Source: Archivesica marissinica (taxonomy: Eukaryota > Mollusca > Bivalvia > Venerida > Vesicomyidae). From it: a DNA stretch of 64,000 bases. Below the pieces are notes generated by a model. That model had not been told where the DNA came from. It saw nothing but the letters and a program-made list of their open reading frames with translations, and ran no database searches. Positions 26,501 through 41,500 of this stretch are shown here, piece by piece. Positions within the stretch are counted from its first letter, which is position 1, and each line of letters opens with the position of its first letter. A program made the translations under genes and the position numbers. The stretch lies in assembly GCA_014843695.1 (NCBI GenBank), contig CM026402.1:21151911-21215910 (forward strand), given 5' to 3'.

Positions 26501-29500
26501 CGATCCCCCGTCTGATCCTAATAAAATTAACAGTCTTTCAGATGGGACTTTAAACCGAGGTCTCGTGTCGGTGCTGTACACCGTGCACGTAAAAGAACCA
26601 GAGGAGACTCTGGAATGGCTCTGTCTGTGTCTGTATCATTGCACTATCCTCCAAAAATCTAAAATGACTAATCTCTTCAGGAGGCGTCGCTCATATGGGC
26701 AACCGGTAGCGACGATAAATAAACGTAAAACAATACAAAATTACAATACAAACATTATTTACATTGTTACTGTGCTCGCCATATTGAGCCCCTTCAAAAA
26801 TACTGCACCTATATTCTGGTAAACGTGGTTGCCCCGGAGATGGTGATGATTATTTAAAGAGGTTGTTCGACATCACACATGATGCCAATAATACTGCAAG
26901 GTACATTAGTAACGTCGCTGTTCCTTGATTGAAACGGACCTATGCTCGGCGTATTCCTATGCTCGGCATATACCTATGCTCGGCGTATTCCTATGCTCGG
27001 CGTATTTTTTCCATTTATATCCGTATTTAAAATATTTAAATAATTTTAACCTATTTTCGCTGACAGGGGTGAAGCATGGTTCAATAGCATTCCGTTGTGC
27101 GTACCGGTAGCCTAATGCAACTGTCACCTGACTGGTTCAGTAGCCAAATATAAACAGACAACTTGTTGGGAGATATTTTTCCAACGAAATGATGCGATTT
27201 ATGAGCATTTCAGGTGGCTATCCGGATTGGGAAAAAATGTACAAATAACAAGAAAAAAAGTTTCTTATCAGTTGTAATATTGTTAGTTATTGTCAAAATA
27301 ATATATTCAACATTTACCCGTGCATAAATAAAACATTTTATGTACGCCGTGCATAGGTGTCCTAAAGTATCTAGTTCCCCATGGAAACAGGTGTAGTTGT
27401 GATAGCTGTATTGAGGCGCATGGTCACGTAAAGAAGTTAAAATTTTCAACAACAATTTTTTGAAAGTTGTGTTCACGAGTTAAGAAAATAATAATATACG
27501 GCAAGTGTATTTAACTTTTTTTATAGGTCATGATATGTAGGATTTACGCCAAGCATAGGTTCCACCACTCTATATAAAAGTAGTGTTTGTTTATTACAGT
27601 GTCACCCCTATTTAAAGGGCAAACGATTTCTGACTTATCAGACCTCTTTTTATGAACATCAGTACTTCCCGAATCCTATGCTTGTATGCCAGGCACCAGG
27701 CTGGTAGGCAATCGATAACCATTATTTAACTAGCCGGCGGCTCACCAACCGACCATATCAGAACGAACCCCTGACTAGATTCGAACCTTCGACCTCCCAC
27801 TCCGTAGGTGGATGCCTTAACCACTAGGCCACGGTGACGGTATATGGGTATATATATGTATAACACAAGTTTTGTATAATGTATGATCATTTACAGTAAA
27901 TATAGGAATACAATCAACCTGTGTTGCGTTTATTGGGATATACCGGTACATTACATATGTGCTGCTAAACCCTTTCACCACTACATACATTCTCAATAGG
28001 CTTACAAAACGTGTAGATCCAGATGATCCGTCTCATCAGGATCTGCACTTTTTGCCAGTAATATTACTATTTTTAGACAAAATTACCCATTTTGATAAAT
28101 GAACTGGTCCAAATGTAATTTTCTTATTAATTTATTGGTGTACAAATATCATAAACAAGCCCTACTCCCTCACCCCCCAAGGCCACGGTGTACATTGCAT
28201 ACTAACCTCGTGACAATACTGCTGTACACTGACCAGATAATCGGTGAGGTCCACCCCTGCCCTCCCTCACCCTCCAGACCACTGTGTAAATCCTATACTA
28301 ACCTCATGACAATACTGCTGTACACCGACCAGATACTCGGTGAGGTCCACCCCTGCCCTCCCTCACCCCCCAGACCACCGTGTACATCGCATACTTACCT
28401 CATGACAATACCGCTGTACACCGACCAGACACTCGGTGAGGCCCACAATTGCCCTCCCTCACCCCCCAGACCACCGTGTACATCGTATACTAACCTCGTG
28501 ACAATACTGCTGTACACCGACCAGATACTCGGTGAGATCTTTATTGAGGTTTTCCAGTTCCAGCACGATATTGGCGTATTTCTTCTGGAACTCTGGTGGT
28601 ATCTGCTGCTGGTACGACTTCTATAAGGCAAATCAACACCAATTTATATTTCGGGTTTTGCGCCTGCATCAGCACCATTTTGGGCTATCGTCGGCGGGCA
28701 GTTTACCTAACAACACCTTTCCTGGGCAGGCACCAGCGGTTAACCAGTACTTGGGTGCATCAACCTCCGTAAGAAACTGCCAACTTTTTCATATAAATCC
28801 AATTTATATACAACAGAATGCAAGGAGAATCATCCATTCTGGACTGGAGATAGAGGTATGACAAGGATGAGGGGTGGTACGTCTATTGAATCTAAACTGA
28901 TGCTAGATTGTTTAACTTCTTCTCAATCAGACGGATATGTAGTCCAGTGGTAAACACGTTGGACTGGTAATCCAGGGATTGCAGGTTCGATCTCCCGCCT
29001 GACCCTAATAAAATTAACAGTCTTTCAGATGGAACTTTAAACCAAGGTCTCGTGTTAGTGCTATACACTGTGCACGTAAACGAACCAGAAGAGACTCTGG
29101 AATATGTCTCTGTCTGTATCATTGCACTATTTTCCAAAAATCTAAAATGACTAATCTCTTCAGGAGGCGTCGCTCATATAGGCAACCGGTAGCGACGATA
29201 AATTAACGTAAAACACACTCTTCAAAAATACAGAAGAATTGTTTTTGTATTTCGAGTAGAAATCAACGGCTAAGTAAATATTGAAGAGCACAAGTATATA
29301 TTCGTACTTGCCCAAATTGTTAGCTCTCAGTGTCATATAAATTTACAATTTTTCAAGCTATGATTAGATTTGAACAACATAAGGCACTTTTTCGGAAGTC
29401 GTAATAGCACAGTGGTAGCATGTTTGCTTCAGGGACGAATAGCCCAGAGTTTGAGCCCCGTTGTAGCCATTACGAATGTGTCCATAGGCAAGGCATTTAA

Positions 29501-32500
29501 ATTCCACATTGCCTCTTCTCTCTCCTTCATGGTGATGGATTCCATTAGGAATGAAGTCTCGAGAGTGATTAATATAAGTTGAAAGAACTTGTTTTGCAAT
29601 CGAGCTAAAATAAATATCTATCAACTAAATTGGTAAAGATTGAAATATGTTGCTCAAACTTCATAAAGGTATAGTGAAAAACTGTATAGCTACTGTACGT
29701 ACTGGATCTACAGATACACTAGAATTAACCCATTCAACACCAAGTAACTGACATGGACTGGTCCATGATATTAACACATTCAACACCAAGTAACTGACAT
29801 GGACTGGTGCATGATATTAACCCATTCAACACCAAGTAACTGACATGGACTGGTGCATGATATTAACACATTCAACACCAAGTAACTGACATGGACTGGT
29901 GCATGATATTAACACATTCAACACCAAGTAACTGACATGGACTGGTGCATGATATTTAACCCATTCAACACCAAGTAACTGACATGGACTGGTGCATGAT
30001 ATTAACACATTCAACACCAAGTAACTGACATGGACTGGTGCATGATATTAACCCATTCAACACCAAGTAACTGACATGGACTGGTGCATGATATTTTTAG
30101 ACCATTAAATTAATAAGAAAATTACATTTGGACCAGTTCATTTATCAAAATGGGTAATTTTGTCTACAAATAGTAATATGACTGGCAAAAAGTGCAGATC
30201 CTGATGAAACGGCTCGTCACGAGCCGTCTCATCTGGATCTACACTTTTTGTAAGCCTATTTAGAGGTCTGTGGTGTTGAAAGGGTTAACGGGACCATTTA
30301 ACAAGTGCATCAATAAGATCTATATTTACATGTACCCGTTTCTCTGCTTCAGTATTCATTTCCTTGAGTTGCTTTATCCAATCTTTCTTGATCTCCAGGA
30401 TCTTGGACAGCCTCGTCTACAATATATATAAATGTAAGTTTCCTCTATCCGACTGAAACAGATGAAGTAGCCACATCATCATGACACACAATGATGACAT
30501 CACCAAGCAGTACAATGATGACATCACCAAGCATTACAATGATGACATCACCAAGCAGTACAATGATGACATCACCAAGCATTACAATGATGACATCACC
30601 AAGCATTACAATGATGACATCACCAAGCATTACAATGATGACATCACCAAGCTGTACAATGATGACATCACCAAGCATTACAATGATGACATCACCAAGC
30701 ATTACAATGATGACATCACCAGGCAGTACAATGATGACATCACAAACAATGATGACTAATCATCAAGCATCACAAACAATGATGACTAATCATCAAGCAT
30801 TACAATGATGACATCACTAAGCATTACAATGATGACATCACTAAGCATTACAATGATGACATCACCAAGCAATAGGAACTGTGATCAACTATAGGTCCAA
30901 ATTCACTTTCTCTATGATTATCATGTTTACATAAACTATATATCAGGGTATATCAGGTGTAAATTGTGCTTGTCATGGGTAGATCAAGTTATGTTATATA
31001 TCGGGTTTTACGCCTGCATCAGCACCATTTTTGGGCTATATCGCCGGAGGGCAGATTCCTGAGCAGGCTCCAGCGGTTAACCAGTAATTGGGTGCACCAA
31101 CCTCCGTAAGAAATTGCCAACTTTTCCATGTAAATGAAACACGGTCTGAGCGGGGCTCGAACCCGAGGGTAGATCAAGTACATATACATTAAAACATTCA
31201 TCTACCTGTCACGCTATATTGGATTTCCGAGAATACGAGCGCTATTGAATTGTATCTACAACACACTGCCACACCACAAAACAGATTGTGCGATAACTGC
31301 TGATAAATCGATTTTCGATGCATAACATCGTGAACAAGTTTAGCACAATATACCAACTACTAGTATAAATACGGTAGACGCTATACGGCCTCCATACTGC
31401 ACATATTGTGCTGTGGTGAATATGACGTGTCTTTCGGTCAGTCTCGTATGTAACACAGTAACCAATGTACACAGAAATATACGATTACATGTTGTGGTTC
31501 ATTGGCTTGAAAAGATGTGAAAGAAGTCGTCATAAGACAACAGACCTGCACGTAGGGATGTACAGTAAAAACATCAGCTACTCGGGTATCTAAGTGTAGA
31601 AGTTTCACACATCAAGAGAAGGCCATTAACCCATTTCATTCTGGATACTGTTCAAACAGTATTTGCAAAGAACATAGAGCCAGATCAGCCGCCATGGAAC
31701 GTGCTGTCTGATCAGGCTCTATGCTGTTTGCTATTCAGATTATCTTGCTAAGACACTTGGCTATGTAGCAAACAACATGATCCTGATCAGCACGCAGCGT
31801 CACTTAGCGACTGATATGGATCTATATTGTTTGCAAAAGCCTTTAAATGCATCCAGAATGAAATGGGTTATTTGAATTGTGCATACCATGGCCGTAGTCG
31901 ACTATGGCGTGACTGTTAGTTTTACCGTCTCAATAGCACATACGGTTACTCGTAGCTATCTCGTTATATGTAATTTGCGTAGCAAATTGCTTTATAGCGT
32001 TCAAAACTAAAATAAAAGTAAGTTGATTAAGTAAAGCAAAGCTTTTTAGACTTACCACTAATACAAGGAATTTGATGGGAAAACCCCCGTAAGAGCCTCC
32101 CTCTATACTCATCAGCTGGCCCTTGAACGGGGAACCACTCAGCAGTGGATCATTGTCCTGCAAACAAAACGGAACACAGAATACTATAAGATAGGAAATC
32201 CCACAAAATGGAACACAGAACACTATAAGATAGGAAATCCCACAAAACGGAACACAGAACACAATAAGATAGGAAATCCCACAAAATGGAACACAGAACA
32301 CTATAACTTGTATAAGATAGGAAATCCCACAAAATGGAACACAGAACACTATAAGATAGGAAATCCCACAAAATGGAACACAGAACACTATAAGATAGGA
32401 AATCCCACAAAATGGAACACAGAACACTATAAGATAGGAAATCCCACAAAATGGAACACAGAACACTATAAGATAGGAAATCCCACAAAATGGAACACAG

Positions 32501-35500
32501 AACACTATAAGATAGGAAATCCCACAAAATGGAACACAGAACATTATAAGATAGGAAATCCCACAAAATGGAACACAGAACAGTATAAGATAGGAAATCC
32601 CACAAAATGGAACACAGAACAGTATAAGATAGGAAATCCCACAAAATGGAACACAGAACAGTATAAGATAGGAAATCCCACAAAATGGAACACAGAACAT
32701 TATAAGATAGGAAATCCCACAAAATGGAACACAGAACATTATAAGATAGGAAATCCCACAAAATGGAACACAGAACACTATAAGATAGGAAATCCCACAA
32801 AATGGAACACAGAACACTATAAGATAGGAAATCCCACAAAATGGAACACAGAACAGTATAAGATAGGAAATCCCACAAAATGGAACACAGAACACTTATA
32901 AGATAGGAAATCCCACAAAACAGAACACTATAAGATAGGAAATCCCACAAAATGGAACACAGAACAGTATAAGATAGGAAATCCCACAAAATGGAACACA
33001 GAACACTATAAGATAGGAAATCCCACAAAATGGAACATAGAACACTATAAGATAGGAAATCCCACAAAATGGAACACAGAACACTATAAGATAGGAAATC
33101 CCACAAAATGGAACACAGAACAGTATAAGATAGGAAATCCCACAAAATGGAACACCGAACACTATAAGATAGGAAATCCCACAAAATGGAACACAGAACA
33201 CTATAAGATAGGAAATCCCACAAAACAGAACACAGAACACTATAAGATAGGAAATCCCACAAAATGGAACACAGAACACTATAAGATAGGAAATCCCACA
33301 AAATGGAACACAGAACACTATAAGATAGGAAATCCCACAAAATGGAACACAGAACACTATAATATAGGAAATCCCACAAAATGGAACACAGAACAGTATA
33401 AGATAGGAAATCCCACAAAATGGAACACAGAACATTATAAGATAGGAAATCCCACAAAATGGAACACAGAACACTTATAAGATAGGAAATCCCACAAAAC
33501 AGAACACTATAAGATAGGAAATCCCACAAAATGGAACACAGAACATTATAAGATAGGAAATCCCACAAAATGGAACACAGAACATTATAAGATAGGAAAT
33601 CCCACAAAACAGAACACTGAACACTATAAGATAGGAAATCCCACAAAATGGAACACAGAACACTATAAGATAGAAAATCCCACAAAATGGAACACAGAAC
33701 AGTATAAGATGGGAAATCCCACAAAATGGAACACAGAACACTATAAGATAGGAAATCCAACAAAATGGAACACAGAACAGTATAAGATAGGAAATCCCAC
33801 AAAATGGAACACAGAACACTATAAGATAGGAAATCCCACAAAATGGAACAAAGAACAGTATAAGATAGGAAATCCCACAAAATGGAACACAGAACACTAT
33901 AAGATAGGAAATCCCACAAAATGGAACACAGAACAGTATAAGATAGGAAATCCCACAAAATGGAACACAGAACACTATAAGATAGGAAATCCCACAAAAC
34001 AGAACACAGAACACTATAAGATAGGAAATCCCACAAAACACTATAAGATAGGAAATCCCACAAAATGGAACACAGAACATTATAAGATAGGAAATCCCAC
34101 AAAATGGAACATAGAACACTATAAGATAGGACATCCCACAAAATGGAACACAGAACACTATAAGATAGGAAATCCCACAAAATGGAACACAGAACACTAT
34201 AAGATAGGAAATCCCACAAAATGGAACAAAGAACAGTATAAGATAGGAAATCCCACAAAATGGAACACAGAACACTATAAGATAGGAAATCCCACAAAAT
34301 GGAACACAGAACAGTATAAGATAGGAAATCCCACAAAATGGAACACAGAACACTATAAGATAGGAAATCCCACAAAACAGAACACAGAACACTATAAGAT
34401 AGGAAATCCCACAAAACAGAACACAGAACACTATAAGATAGGAAATCCCACAAAATGGAACACAGAACATTATAAGATAGGAAATCCCACAAAATGGAAC
34501 ATAGAACACTATAAGATAGGACATCCCACAAAATGGAACACAGAACACTATAAGATAGGAAATCCCACAAAATGGAACACAGAACACTATAAGATAGGAA
34601 ATCCCACAAAATGGAACACAGAACACTATAAGATAGGAAATCCCACAAAATGGAACACAGAACACTATAAGATAGGAAATCCCACAAAATGGAACACAGA
34701 ACACTATAAGATAGGAAATCCCACAAAATGGAACACAGAACACTATAAGATAGGAAATCCCACAAAATGGAACACAGAACACTATAAGATGGGAAATCCC
34801 ACAAAATGGAACACAGAACAGTATAAGATAGGAAATCCCACAAAATGTAACACAGAACAGTATAAGATAGGACATCCCACAAAATGGAACACAGAACAGT
34901 ATAAGATAGGAAATCCCACAAAATGGAACACAGAACACTATAAGATAGGAAATCCCACAAAAACGGAACACAGAACACTATAAGATAGGAAATCCCACAA
35001 AATGGAACACAGAACAGTATAAGATAGGAAATCCCACAAAATGGAACACAGAACAGTATAAGATAGGAAATCCCACAAAATGGAACACAGAACAGTATAA
35101 GATAGGAAATCCCACAAAATGGAACACAGAACACTATAAGATAGGAAATCCCACAAAATGGAACACAGAACACTATAAGATAGGAAATCCCACAAAATGG
35201 AACACAGAACATTATAAGATAGGAAATCCCACAAAATGGAACACAGAACAGTATAAGATAGGAAATCCCACAAAATGGAACACAGAACACTTATAAGATA
35301 GGAAATCCCACAAAACAGAACACTATAAGATAGGAAATCCCACAAAATGGAACACAGAACATTATAAGATAGGAAATCCCACAAAATGGAACACAGAACA
35401 GTATAAGATAGGAAATCCCACAAAATGGAACACAGAACAGTATAAGATAGGAAATCCCACAAAATGGAACACAGAACAGTATAAGATAGGAAATCCCACA

Positions 35501-38500
35501 AAATGGAACACAGAACACTATAAGATAGGAAATCCCACAAAATGGAACACAGAACACTATAAGATAGGAAATCCCACAAAATGGAACACAGAACAGTATA
35601 AGATAGGAAATCCCACAAAATGGAACACAGAACACTATAAGATAGGAAATCCCACAAAATGGAACACAGAACACTATAAGATAGGAAATCCCACAAAATG
35701 GAACACAGAACACTATAAGATAGGAAATCCCACAAAATGGAACACAGAACAGTATAAGATAGGAAATCCCACAAAATGGAACACAGAACATTATAAGATA
35801 GGAAATCCCACAAAATGGAACACAGAACACTATAAGATAGGAAATCCCACAAAATGGAACACAGAACAGTATAAGATAGGAAATCCCACAAAATGGAACA
35901 CAGAACACTATAAGATAGGAAATCCCACAAAATGGAACACAGAACACTATAAGATAGGAAATCCCACAAAATGGAACACAGAACACTATAAGATAGGAAA
36001 TCCCACAAAATGGAACACAGAACAGTATAAGATAGGAAATCCCACAAAATGGAACACAGAACATTATAAGATAGGAAATCCCACAAAATGGAACACAGAA
36101 CAGTATAAGATAGGAAATCCCACAAAATGGAACACAGAACAGTATAAGATAGGAAATCCCACAAAATGGAACACAGAACACTTATAAGATAGGAAATCCC
36201 ACAAAACAGAACACTATAAGATAGGAAATCCCACAAAATGGAACACAGAACATTATAAGATAGGAAATCCCACAAAATGGAACACAGAACATTATAAGAT
36301 AGGAAATCCCACAAAACAGAACACGGAACACTATAAGATAGGAAATCCCACAAAATGGAACACAGAACACTATAAGATAGGAACACAGAACATATAAGAT
36401 AGGAAATCCCACAAAATGGAACACAGAACATTATAAGATAGGAAATCCCACAAAATGGAACACAGAACAGTATAAGATAGGAAATCCCACAAAATGGAAC
36501 ACAGAACAGTATAAGATAGGAAATCCCACAAAATGGAACACAGAACAGTATAAGATAGGAAATCCCACAAAATGGAACACAGAACACTTATAAGATAGGA
36601 AATCCCACAAAACAGAACACTATAAGATAGGAAATCCCACAAAATGGAACACAGAACATTATAAGATAGGAAATCCCACAACATGGAACACAGAACATTA
36701 TAAGATAGGAAATCCCACAAAACAGAACACGGAACACTATAAGATAGGAAATCCCACAAAATGGAACACAGAACACTATAAGATAGGAACACAGAACAGT
36801 ATAAGATAGGAAATCCCACAAAATGGAACACAGAACACTATAAGATAGGAAATCCCACAAAATGGAACACAGAACACTATAAGATAGGAAATCCCACAAA
36901 ATGGAACACAGAACACAATAAGATAGGAAATCCCACAAAATGGAACAAAGAACAGTATAAGATAGGAAATCCCACAAAATGGAACACAGAACACTATAAG
37001 ATAGGAAATCCCACAAAATGGAACACAGAACAGTATAAGATAGGAAATCCCACAAAACAGAACACAGAACACTATAAGATAGGAAATCCCACAAAACAGA
37101 ACACAGAACACTATAAGATAGGAAATCCCACAAAATGGAACACAGAACAGTATAAGATAGGAAATCCCACAAAATGGAACACAGAACACTATAAGATAGG
37201 AAATCCCACAAAATGGAACACAGAACAGTATAAGATAGGAAATCCCACAAAACAGAACACAGAACACTATAAGATAGGAAATCCCACAAAACAGAACACA
37301 GAACACTATAAGATAGGAAATCCCACAAAATGGAACACAGAACATTATAAGATAGGAAATCCCACAAAAATGGAACATAGAACACTATAAGATAGGAAAT
37401 CCCACAAAATGGAACACAGAACACTATAAGATAGGAAATCCCACAAAATGGAACACAGAACACTATAAGATAGGAAATCCCACAAAATGGAACACAGAAC
37501 ACTATAAGATAGGAAATCCCACAAAATGGAACACAGAACACTATAAGATAGGAAATCCCACAAAATGGAACACAGAACACTTATAAGATAGGAAATCCCA
37601 CAAAACAGAACACTATAAGATAGGAAATCCCACAAAATGGAACACAGAACATTATAAGATAGGAAATCCCACAAAATGGAACACAGAACATTATAAGATA
37701 GAAAATCCCACAAAATGGAACACAGAACAGTATAAGATAGGAAATCCCACAAAATGGAACACAGAACACTATAAGATAGGAAATCCCACAAAACGGAACA
37801 CAGAACAGTACAAGATAGGAAATCCCACAAAAGGGAAGACAGAACAGTATAAGATAGGAAATCCCACAAAAGGGAAGACAGAACATTATAAGATAGGAAA
37901 TCCCACAAAATGGAACACAGAACACTATAAGATAGGAAATCCCACAAAACGGAACACAAAACAGTACAAGATAGGAAATCCCACAAAAGGGAAGACAGAA
38001 CAGTATAAGATAGGAAATCCCACAAAACGGAACACAGAACAGTATAAGATAGGAAATCCCACAAAATGGAACACAGAACATTATAAGATAGGAAATCCCA
38101 CAAAACGGAACACAGAACACTATAAGATAGGAAATCCCACAAAATGGAACACTATAAGATAGGAAATCCCACAACAGAGCCCACTTCTATACAAGTACTC
38201 ATCAGTTGACCTTTGAATGGGAACCGTTAATGGATCATTGTCAAGCATATAAACCAGAAATCATTAGCAAATAAAATTATTCTAACAATCAGATTTTAAA
38301 AATATCTGTATTACAAGTTATTTTGTACATTTGTATACGAATATACTTTGATGATGTACATTTTGTATTGCAATATTGTCACACAACTGTTACACAAGTC
38401 TAATACAACTGAGGACACAAGACTCGCTGTCATATCAGACAGGTGGGTTTTCTCTGGGTACTCCGGTTTCCTCCCACACCAATGACCACATTTACGTTTT

Positions 38501-41500
38501 CACCTGCGCCAACGAGAGTGATTAATATAAGTTGTTAAAACTTGCTTCGCAATCGTTGTAAAATAAATAAAGTTTAAACATTTCTGTACACACCAAGCTT
38601 GCTCATGTCTGTGACAGATTTCAAAACACCAGGAGTGATGAATGGTTTTTTTTCGAGCTAGAATTTAACCAAGTCTTGTAGGTATGCGAAATTACTCTGT
38701 AAATGTTACACAAATTTCAAAACACAAGGACTTAAATGATTCTAATGGGGATTGTTTTATACCAGAATATCAGATAATTATTTAAATCGACTTTCATGCT
38801 TCGCTGTACTAGGATGCATGAATACGGCGACTACCACAGGTTGGTGAAGTTGCTATAGCGCAGTGGTAGCGCGTTCGCTTCAGGTGCGAAAGGCCTGGAG
38901 TTTGAGCCACGCTGGAGTGGTTACGATTGTGCCCTTAGTCAAGGCATTTAAATTCCACATTGCCTCTATCTCCCTCGTGGCGATGGATTCCATCAGGAAT
39001 GAGCTCTCGAGAGTGATTAATATAAGTTGCAAGAACTTGTTTCACAATCGAGCTAAAATAAAGAATTTCTGAATAATTAGTATCACCTGGTGACCAATAT
39101 TACATCACTACATATATCTAATACATACAAGTGCGAAGCCTTGTGATAGGCTGTTTGGTATAAACCTGGGTGGGGACATGAGCGCACCATGTGGGCGTGC
39201 CTGGATGGGACGTGGCCGCGCCTTCTGCTGGAAAGCCGACAGCGGTATAGTCTCTACTGGCTCACTACTCTGTAAACGATAAAACAAATATAATAACTGA
39301 ATAAATATTACACTGCTCCATAAATATGATTTTATTCTATATTTTTCGATGAAATATACAAATTTATCAGCGACATGAAAGTGATAGTCAGGGTTCCATA
39401 ATCTGAATTATTGTCTGTGTGTCGCCAATTGAGAAAAAAAAATGGAGCAAATTTGAAAAGCTTGGAGCTAAGAGCCATATAGTTCACAGATATATACCTG
39501 AAGCCATGTATTTTGACCAAAAAAATAAAAATTTGTTTTTTTGTCGTAATTGGCGCCATTGGATACTGACAGCAGGAACTGTGACAGTTACTGTTGAAAG
39601 CCGACATATAATATAACACATATTATTCTCACTGCAGTAGGCTTATGGTCCCAGCTATAACAATTTATAAAAACATTGACGTGACTGCTTTTTGAACTTA
39701 ATCTGTGACGTCAGTTATTACGTCGTCTAAATGTGACATTCTAGAGCCATTTTATGCATGGTAGCATCATTTTCTAACAAATATTACGTCGTCTAAACGT
39801 GACATTCTAGAGCCATTTTATGCAGGGTAGCATCATTTTCTAACAAATATTACGTCGTCTAAACGTGACATTCTAGAGCCATTTTATGCATGGTAGCATC
39901 ATTTTCTAACAAATATTACGTTGTCTAAACATGACATTCTAGAGCCATTTTATGCAGGGTAGCATCATTTTCTAACAAAAAAGTATTCCGAGCATAAAAT
40001 AAAAAGAAAATTGGTTGATTATATTTCACTAGCATCACCCGTGATAATATTGCTTTCAGTCGGTGAGGTGAAATTTAATTTGATGATGCACTGAAACAAA
40101 TAAAAGTAGAATTTTTTTTTTGAAAAGTGGAAGTCGTGATAGCGCAGTGGATGTGCGTTCGCTTCAGGTGCGAAAGGTCCGGAGTTCGAGCTGCACAGGA
40201 GCTGTTACGATTGTGCCCTTGGGCAAGGCATTTAAATTCCACGTTGCCTCTTCTCTCTCCATCGTGGCGATGGATTCCATCAGGAATGAGGTCTCGAGAG
40301 TGACTAATATAAGTTGTAAGAACTTGTTTCGCAATTGAGCTAAAATTAATTTGTATGAACTAAAGAAAAGCATGTCTATCCAGCATTGATACATTAGCAG
40401 AAGTGATCAGTGATATATCTGCAGGCCTAGGTTCTGATACTGATCATTAAGTACACGTATCATTAACATCCGGTGTATGTGCTTTACGTTTATTTATCGT
40501 CGCTACCGGTTGCCCATATGAGCGACACCTCCTGAAGAGATTAGTCATTTTAGATTTTTGGAGGATAGTGCAATGATACAGACAGAGACCCATTCCAGAG
40601 TCTCCTCTGTTTTTTTATGTGCACGGTGTAAAGCACCGACACGAGACCTCGGTTTAACGTCCCATCTGAAAGACTGTTCATTTTATTAGGGTTAGACTGA
40701 TGGTACTGATCATTCCTGCGAAGTTTCATGAAGATCTTGCCCGGACAAACTTTGTGACAGTCAATATGTCATCCTACCTCTCCAGGGTTCCCGCTATCAG
40801 CTGCGACAAAAACCAAATACTGGCACTAAATATTGTAAATTGGCGAAAATATTTGGCACAATCTTGTTTGTCAAATACATGGACGGTTTCAAATATTTAT
40901 CTGTGAACTATGTGGCTCTTCAAATTGGCGCAGACAACAGTTCAGACAGAGGGAAGGAACCCTGCCTCTCTTAACCCATTCAATACCAAGTAACTCACAT
41001 GGACTGGTCCATGATATATTTAGACCAATAAATTAATAACAAAATTACATTTGGAACAGTTCATTTATCAAAATGGGTAATTTTTTTCTAAAAATAGTCA
41101 TATCACTGGCAAAAAGTGCAGATCCTGATGAGACGGCTCGTCACGAGCCGGCTCATCTGGATCTACACTTTTTTGTAAGCCAATTTAGAGGTCTGTGGTG
41201 TTGAAAGGGTTAACTAGAAAATGAAGTAAAATAGAAATATAGTTCTAATATGTAGCATACCGGAAACGACCTTTCAAATAAGCCATTCTCGACACCTTGC
41301 CAGACATGCTACATGGAAAATAAACAGGATCTCACACGATGTCTTAGAAAAGAAAATATCACACAACTGCACTTGGCTGCAATGACATTTAGCTCGAGGA
41401 TCTGTCCGAGTTCGAGCCCTGTTGGAGCCGTTACGATTGTGCCCTTAGGCAAGGCATTTAAATTCCACGTTGCCTGTTCTCTCTCCCTCGTAACGATGGA

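Noticed and set aside
32150..37580. Very long open frames (up to 1046 codons) on the minus strand and 424 codons on the plus strand in the 39-bp array
   Set aside because: The unit is 39 bp, 13 codons, with no stop in several frames, so openness is automatic. The frames are exact 13-residue periodic, exist on both strands, and lie inside a LIN9 intron.
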